This document shows positions 58,561 through 64,000 of a stretch of DNA of 64,000 bases, piece by piece (the stretch's first letter is position 1; each line of letters begins with the position of its first letter). The stretch is from Antilocapra americana. Lineage: Eukaryota > Chordata > Mammalia > Artiodactyla > Antilocapridae. The stretch is taken from the NCBI GenBank assembly GCA_007570785.1, contig ML660774.1:5263433-5327432 (forward strand). The letters run 5' to 3'. Below the pieces are notes generated by a model, which saw only the letters and a list, made by a program, of their open reading frames with translations, ran no database searches and was not told where the DNA came from. Position numbers and translations under genes: made by a program.

Positions 58561-59545
58561 ATTTTTTAAATACAATTACACTGAAGAGGTAGACATTCAG
58601 TGTTTCACATTTGTTAGGTTGGTTTTCCTAACTGTTCCCATCTGAAGTCTAGGCCTGTGGTTAATCCCCTTGTGACTCCATATCTCCTAGCAGTGGGTTA
58701 AAAATGGTACCACCATGACCCTCTCCATCATGGGGGGCGTCTGGCAGAGGGAATAGCCAGTTTCATCCTGGGGCTACATTCTCAGTTCAACAAATGCGCT
58801 TCTGTTCTTCCCTCTGAGGGTTAATTTCACCAAAGGATACTATCCACAGGATAAAGAAGTTCCTAATCACTGTTTTGATGGCTTAATAAAAATTCAATAA
58901 ATAATTATTCCACTATGGCATAATTTAGGGAAATAAGAAGTTGTAGCTCAGTAACACAGAAAAAAGTGTAAAATGCCATAAACATGTACTATGCTGAGAA
59001 TAAGCATCTTTTGCTTATAAATGGTTGAAATAGTGACAATAAATTTATTTAATCCTAGAGATTTAGAGCAGATGCCTCCTTGTGGCAAACCTGGAGTGGC
59101 CTTTGAAAAGAGATTCAGAGCTGCTCAGAAATGCATTGCCAGTTTGTTAAACTTGTTCTCCTGTTTGACAGGAAGATAAAAACTCACTGGGAAGGCCTAG
59201 AGTAGATTCCTGACCCAGAACTCTTACCCTGTCCCATAACAATTCTACAGATTAGGGATTCCTTTGCACTAATGAACTTCTCACGTTCCCATCACTTAGT
59301 TATCAGTCATTTACACCTTAGTGTGTACTGCTTCCATCAGGAAATCAGAGGCATAGAGACTGAAGATGAGGTAAGGCGAGAGGTATGGGAACTCGGGGCA
59401 GTAGGACTGTGGCACCCCTGGGTGGAGTGCCAGAGTCAGAGAGGCTGCCATGTGGGCCTTGGGGTGCCTCTAAGACCCAACCTTAGAAACTGAGATGAAC
59501 TTGACAGAATGTTGCTGACAGCGTGCCACTTTGGTAAGAGGAGAA
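58561..59545. other. Unique non-genic DNA
   Basis: No gene or clear repeat. The 73-codon frame at 59,272-59,493 has no recognised domain. Confidence 0.4.
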
Positions 59546-59830
59546 AGGACAGATCAGTCAGTTCAGTCACTCAGTTGTGTCCAACTCTTTGCGACCCCAT
59601 GAATCGCAGCACGCCAGGCTTCCCTCTCCATCACCAACTCCCGGAGTCTACCCAAACCCATGTCCACTGAGTCAGTGATGCCATCCAGCCATATCATCCT
59701 CTGTCATCCCCTTCTCCTCCTGCCTCCAATCCTTCCCAGCATCAGGGTCTTTTCCAATGAGTCAACTCTTCGCATGAGGTGGCCAAAGTATTGGAGTTTC
59801 AGCTTCAGCATCAGTCAGCACAGGACAGAT
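59546..59830 (-). repeat. BovB LINE 3' fragment (minus) with perfect 9-bp TSD
   Basis: Antisense BovB 3' end: 'cagttcagtcactcagttg', 'caccaactcccggagtc', 'gtgatgccatccagcc', 'catcagggtcttttcc' and 'ggccaaagtattggag'. AGGACAGAT at 59,546-59,554 recurs exactly at 59,822-59,830. It ends at nearly the same internal point as the copy at 21.5 kb. The fragment carries part of the reverse-transcriptase ORF end only. Confidence 0.94.
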
Positions 59831-60390
59831 AGCACAAACTTAAATGGCTGGTGGTCATGCATGAGAGGCAGGTCGAATGAAGCCAGCAAGCAAAGTCAGG
59901 GTGGTGGGAAAGGGTGCAGGCGACAAAGGCAGGCAGGGGTCAGGCGGCATGGGTCAGATGGGGGTCAAGGCTGGCTGCCTGGAGACTGAAGACTCCATGA
60001 CGAGGGACAGAGAAATGGGAAGAAAGGAGTAGTGATAAAAATGTCAGTTGAGATCCACAACTGTGATCAGGGAAGTACTGGAAAGTCACAAACGGGAGTG
60101 GGCAAGGAGCTCGATGGGGTAAGATCCAGTGGGAAGAAGCCAAAGCAAATTGGGACCACAAAAAGTCCTTAACACATAAAGGAAGGTGATGCGCCTTGTC
60201 TACTTCTGCTTTCATCTCGTTTTGCAAACTGTACGAAAGCATATATCAGTAAGATTCATACAAAAATGTAAGTGTATGGTTCAGATAGTGTTGGGACACA
60301 AAAGAGAAAGACAGGCAGTAGAAACATGGCTATAAACCTAGGCAGAGCCAGCGTGTTTAACAATGGTGATCGACCAGGGCTGTGTATGAA
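59831..60390. other. Unique non-genic DNA
   Basis: G/A-rich in the first 150 bases; no gene or repeat is recognised. Confidence 0.4.
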
Positions 60391-60520
60391 GAAGCATTGC
60401 AGGGTCTTCCCTGGTGGTCCGGTGGTTAAGACTGTGCTTCCACTGCAGAGGACAAAGGTTTGATCCCTGGTTGGTGAACCAACCATGCAGCAGAGTGTTT
60501 CAAAAAAGAAAAGCTTTGCA
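60391..60520 (+). repeat. SINE2-1/CHR-2 type SINE (plus) with probable TSD
   Basis: The head 'tcttccctggtggtccggtg' continues 'gttaagactgtgcttccac' and 'tttgatccctggttgg', then an A-rich tail. GAAGCATTGCA (60,391-60,401) and AAAGCTTTGCA (60,510-60,520) agree at 9 of 11 positions and probably form the TSD. Confidence 0.85.
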
Positions 60521-63195
60521 TTTGCATATTTCAGCATTCAAAATGTTAGAAGCAAAAGAAATTGGTGGCTAGTGAGGAAAATTAAACTTGCAAGGACAAA
60601 ATTTTAAATGAGTTCAAACTGACTGACGTAGAAGTGTTTGTGTGTGATTATATTTGTTTCTTTGTAAAAAAAAATAGGACCATTGATAGCTTAGTATCCT
60701 CGTTTACTACAGGTGTGAAAGTCCAGGTGCAAATTTCAAATCACTGGGTGTGTAGTACCTGTGTCTGTGTACCCGTGTATAGCAATGGCTTTTATAGGAT
60801 AACATGGCATATTTTAACATATCCCTTGCTTGTGTTTTACCAGGAGACAATTAGTCATTTAGCTTATGAAAAAAATCACATTAAATGGACAAAGGTTTCA
60901 CAGGAAGAGGTATAAAAGGTCCAGAAATGGTACATAGGGAACAGAACAATGTAAGAAAATATCAACATGTCTTTTGTAACCATAGGAAAGGATCAGTTCA
61001 AATGGGCCAATTTTTTTTGGGGGGGTGCTGGAAAAACATAGTACAGAAATAGAAACTTTAAGTATTAGAAATGGTATTATTGAGCTCCATTCATCTTGAA
61101 AAGTTATTCCACTAACTCAGAATCAAAAACTGAGAATAAAGGGTTTAAAGTAAAAGAAAATATATCCAATTCACACTTGAGGAAAATGAAAATACTACAG
61201 ACCAAAAGAACATTCTTATTGAGCTTTTTTTTTTTTTTCAATGCTCTCATTTTAACCAGCTGGAATTATTTTTAAAGTACATCCAATTCAACCTTTTAAA
61301 ATGACAGATTTGCCTTTTAATGGGAAATGTGTATTTCATCATAAAGATGGAGCACAGTGTCCTTGGCTAAGTTATTCTCTGCAGAAGGATGCTCTCTTTT
61401 TCTGCACTTATGCTTAGCCTATAAGGAGGAGCACATATTATAGAAAGTTTTCTCCTGGCTTGGGAGATTAGAAGGATACGGACAGAATTATAAAGAACAA
61501 TTAAAAATGTGCAGTCTCCCCTCTGTATCCTGACTTCCTTGTGGTCATGTGGATAGTTATGTAATGAGCAGTCAGTGTGAACTGAAACCCGGGAAGAGCA
61601 ACCTTAGAAACCAGAGTTCTTTTTTTATGTTTAAAGAAGCGACAACAGCAACTTGAAACAACCAAACAGTCCTTAGAAAAGGTGTCTCCCAAGATCCTTT
61701 ATTTGGAGGTGTTACTTTCTTACTCCAGGATGTCATCAATTTATACTCATTACAATTTTTTTGGGGGGGGTAAAAATAGCATCTCCATTTTCTGAGGAAA
61801 AACAAACAGCTGATAAGAGTGGAGCTGAATTAAGCTATCTCAGAGTTTATGTTAGCACAACTGACACATTTTCAATGAAGATTGACATTCCCGAGACGTG
61901 AGCATGACTGATGCTGTTTGACAGAATGGGATCCTTGAGAGGAGGGTAAATACTCCAGGACTATGGACAACAGAGAGGGCTGAGGTCAATCAGAGATGCT
62001 CGTCCAAAGGAGGACAAAGGGGCTGGGGTTGGGACAAGTGCTGTACAGCTGAAGTGGGGGGCTGGTGAAGGCCAGCAGCAGGAGGGTGTCTGACATCATG
62101 CCAAGTGGGGGTCGGAGGTCTGGGGGGGGAGTGCAGTGCCCTGAAAGCCTCCTCCACGCTAGAAACACAGAGGTAGCCAGTCTCATCATAGGGTCCTTTA
62201 TAAGGGGCTTATTTCACTGCCTCAAGCCACCAAACATGAAATTAGGGTTTTCAGCATTAGGCATACTATCTTATTAATTTAAGTACTAAAATTCTGTGGA
62301 AGGAAGTACTCAAGGGTCATTTAGGAAATTGAATAATAACTATGCATTTGAAGGTATTTTGGTCGCAACACCACCCTGAAATAGTCTATCTGCACTGTCT
62401 CCAATGCTCTGGTGCAAGCATAGAAAATACATTGTATCACTGCTTACAAAGGTAAACAAAGACACTTGGCTGGCATGGAACTCATTCATTCACTCGTCAA
62501 ACGAAGGAATTGTGGCTCCTTGTGCTGGTGCTAAAGGTCATAGGTCAAAAGTGAAATCAGACCCGAAGCCTATTCTAACTAAAGAATTCAGTGGAATTTG
62601 ACAGCATGGTACCTTTGCAGCTCCACTGGATGGCAACTCGCATACCTGAAGCAACTCACTTTTTTAAAAAGGGACTGGGAGTTCTTGGTGAAGTTTTGGA
62701 TGCCCAATCAAAGTGTGTTGTGTACTTTTCTAAAAAAATCCAAGGGCCGAAGTCTTCCTTCTCAGGGCCCTGAGCCCTGCCGGGGAGTGGAGCACAGAGG
62801 CTGACCTTGCCTGGCAGAGAATGCTGATGGGCTCAGTCAAACTCACAGCCAGGCAGGTGAACCGGAAGCCGGGGGCAGATGCAAGGAGTCGGCACCAATG
62901 GAACTGGGCAGTGAGGTCAAAGGCCAAGATGCTGTGATGAAGAGGATGGCTGGAAAGTCTGCATGGCTTTCCTAAGCCAAGAGAGATGGCAGCATCTTTA
63001 TTAAAGTGGGACCAAGTGTAAGGCCTGGTCCCTTCTCCTCCTCTCACTTAACCATCACATAACATCGACTCACACCTCAAGTTCAAGGTGGCAGGTAGCT
63101 TTCCCTGAGGGAGGTTCATGTTTAGGGTGTTGAAGAGAAAGAGATGCTGTGTGCTTCCTCCACCCGCCCTCCCAACCTTGAACACTGGTAGGAGA
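60521..63195. other. Non-genic stretch, mostly unique
   Basis: No supported gene. A scrap at 62,480-62,545 ('ctcattcattcactcgtc') may be an antisense L2/MIR end. G-rich patches occur at 61,017-61,025, 61,759-61,770 and 62,105-62,131. Small frames at 61,986-62,277 and 62,591-62,804 have no recognisable domain. Confidence 0.4.
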
Positions 63196-63404
63196 AAAGA
63201 CATGGGAAGGGAACTTCCCTGGCGGCCCAGTGGTTGGCCTCCCCCTCCAACGCCAGGGATGCGGGTCCCATCCCTGGTCAGAGAGGTAAGATCCCATGTG
63301 CCTTGCAGACAGAAAAGCCAAAACCTGGAACAGAAACAATATTGTTAAAAAAAAACTCAATAAAGAGTTGGGTTTTTTTTGTTTTTTTTAAAGACATTGG
63401 AAGG
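63196..63404 (+). repeat. SINE2-1/CHR-2 type SINE (plus) with 15-bp TSD
   Basis: 'ggaacttccctggcggccc', 'gtggttggcctcccc', 'gatgcgggtcccatccctg' and 'aagatcccatgtgccttgc' define the head and body. An A-rich tail and T-runs follow. AAAGACATGGGAAGG (63,196-63,210) and AAAGACATTGGAAGG (63,390-63,404) match at 14 of 15 positions. Confidence 0.9.
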
Positions 63405-64000
63405 AAATGTCCTGAAGAACAGAGGGCAAAGAATGCCTCGTGGTTTCTTGAGGCCCAAGCACTGCCTTAAGGTCTGCGACAAATGACAAGGTGAGCTGGG
63501 AGACTCAGGCTCCTGTTTCCCGGGCCAGGCCTTGGAGCCAAGAGACTTGGCTCCGCACTCACACTCTGCAGCTCTGCCCTGCCCCGCTCCCCTCATCCTA
63601 GCCACCCCCTCCCCAGCCCGAGAGCAGGGGCTTCGGTGGCTTCACTGGAGGAATCTGCTGCCGTTCTTGTTCCAGTGGAGCGTCTTTGGCAGGTGGCCTC
63701 CCGTCCTGGGCACAGCCGACAGCCCCTCCAGAAGGACATCTGCTGCTCAATTTCACCATTGCCCGGGCATATGGCCTTCAGTCCCCCTCCCCAACACTGT
63801 GGAGGCCCAGAAGACCTCCTGAGGTCATGAAAAGTTTTAGAGCCCAGGAATGACAGGAAAAAATAAAAAAACAGAGCCATGTTTCAAGAAAATGAATTTC
63901 ATCCACAGTGCAAAATGGATTCAGGGAGGTGGTCCAGAAGCCATTGCTATCAGAGTTAAACACTAATGAGGCATCAGAGCCCTGATACTGATGAGTGAGG
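63405..64000. other. Non-genic DNA at window end
   Basis: 63,480-63,830 is moderately GC-rich. Overlapping frames up to 96 codons lie on both strands without recognisable similarity or splice structure, so no gene is called. Confidence 0.4.

Noticed and set aside
1..64000. CRISPR arrays, operons, bacterial insertion sequences or phage genes
   Set aside because: None are present. The sequence is vertebrate nuclear DNA, and the only regularly repeated short units are microsatellites and dispersed SINEs.

Overview
This is a nuclear genomic segment from a ruminant, most likely a bovid (cattle, sheep or goat; I cannot say which). The diagnosis comes from many ruminant-specific interspersed repeats: monomeric Bov-tA SINEs, a dimeric Bov-A2 SINE, BovB (RTE-clade) LINE 3' ends, and older cetartiodactyl tRNA-derived SINEs (CHR-1 type and SINE2-1/CHR-2 type). 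They sit on a background of general mammalian MIR, L2, L1 and hAT-Charlie remnants. I found no complete protein-coding gene. Every open reading frame is short and is either a product of GC-rich DNA, part of a transposable element, or without recognisable similarity.

Layout. 1-4.8 kb is upstream DNA with three minus-strand Bov-tA copies and a double poly-C tract. 4.86-7.44 kb is a strong CpG island. It holds a plausible + strand promoter (CCAAT box at 6047, TATA-like box at 6265) and a probably noncoding first exon that ends at a near-consensus splice donor at 6946/6947. From there to the end of the window (57 kb) I see no exon, so the rest is best read as a very long first intron or as intergenic DNA. 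I could not name the gene. From 2.4 to 21.4 kb there are no young ruminant SINEs or BovB copies. From 21.4 kb onward young repeats are scattered, many with clear target-site duplications (TSDs), and there are other SINE-poor stretches at 7.4-21.4, 37.8-43.7 and 44-55.7 kb.

The most remarkable object is at 57,765-57,801. It is an exact copy of the 5' half of tRNA-Leu(CAG), from mature nucleotide 1 to the end of the anticodon, inserted without a poly(A) tail inside an old minus-strand SINE. It is flanked by a 13-base direct repeat of SINE sequence, of which 3 bases (CAG) are shared with the end of the tRNA half. This looks like a retrotransposed tRNA half (a stress-type, anticodon-loop-cleaved RNA) caught as a DNA fossil. 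The SINE itself lies inside an L1 remnant, giving three dated layers. Secondary points are a BovB insertion with an inverted, hairpin-like 5' end, a MIR split by BovB, and complementary CA and GT tracts at the two ends of the predicted first exon.
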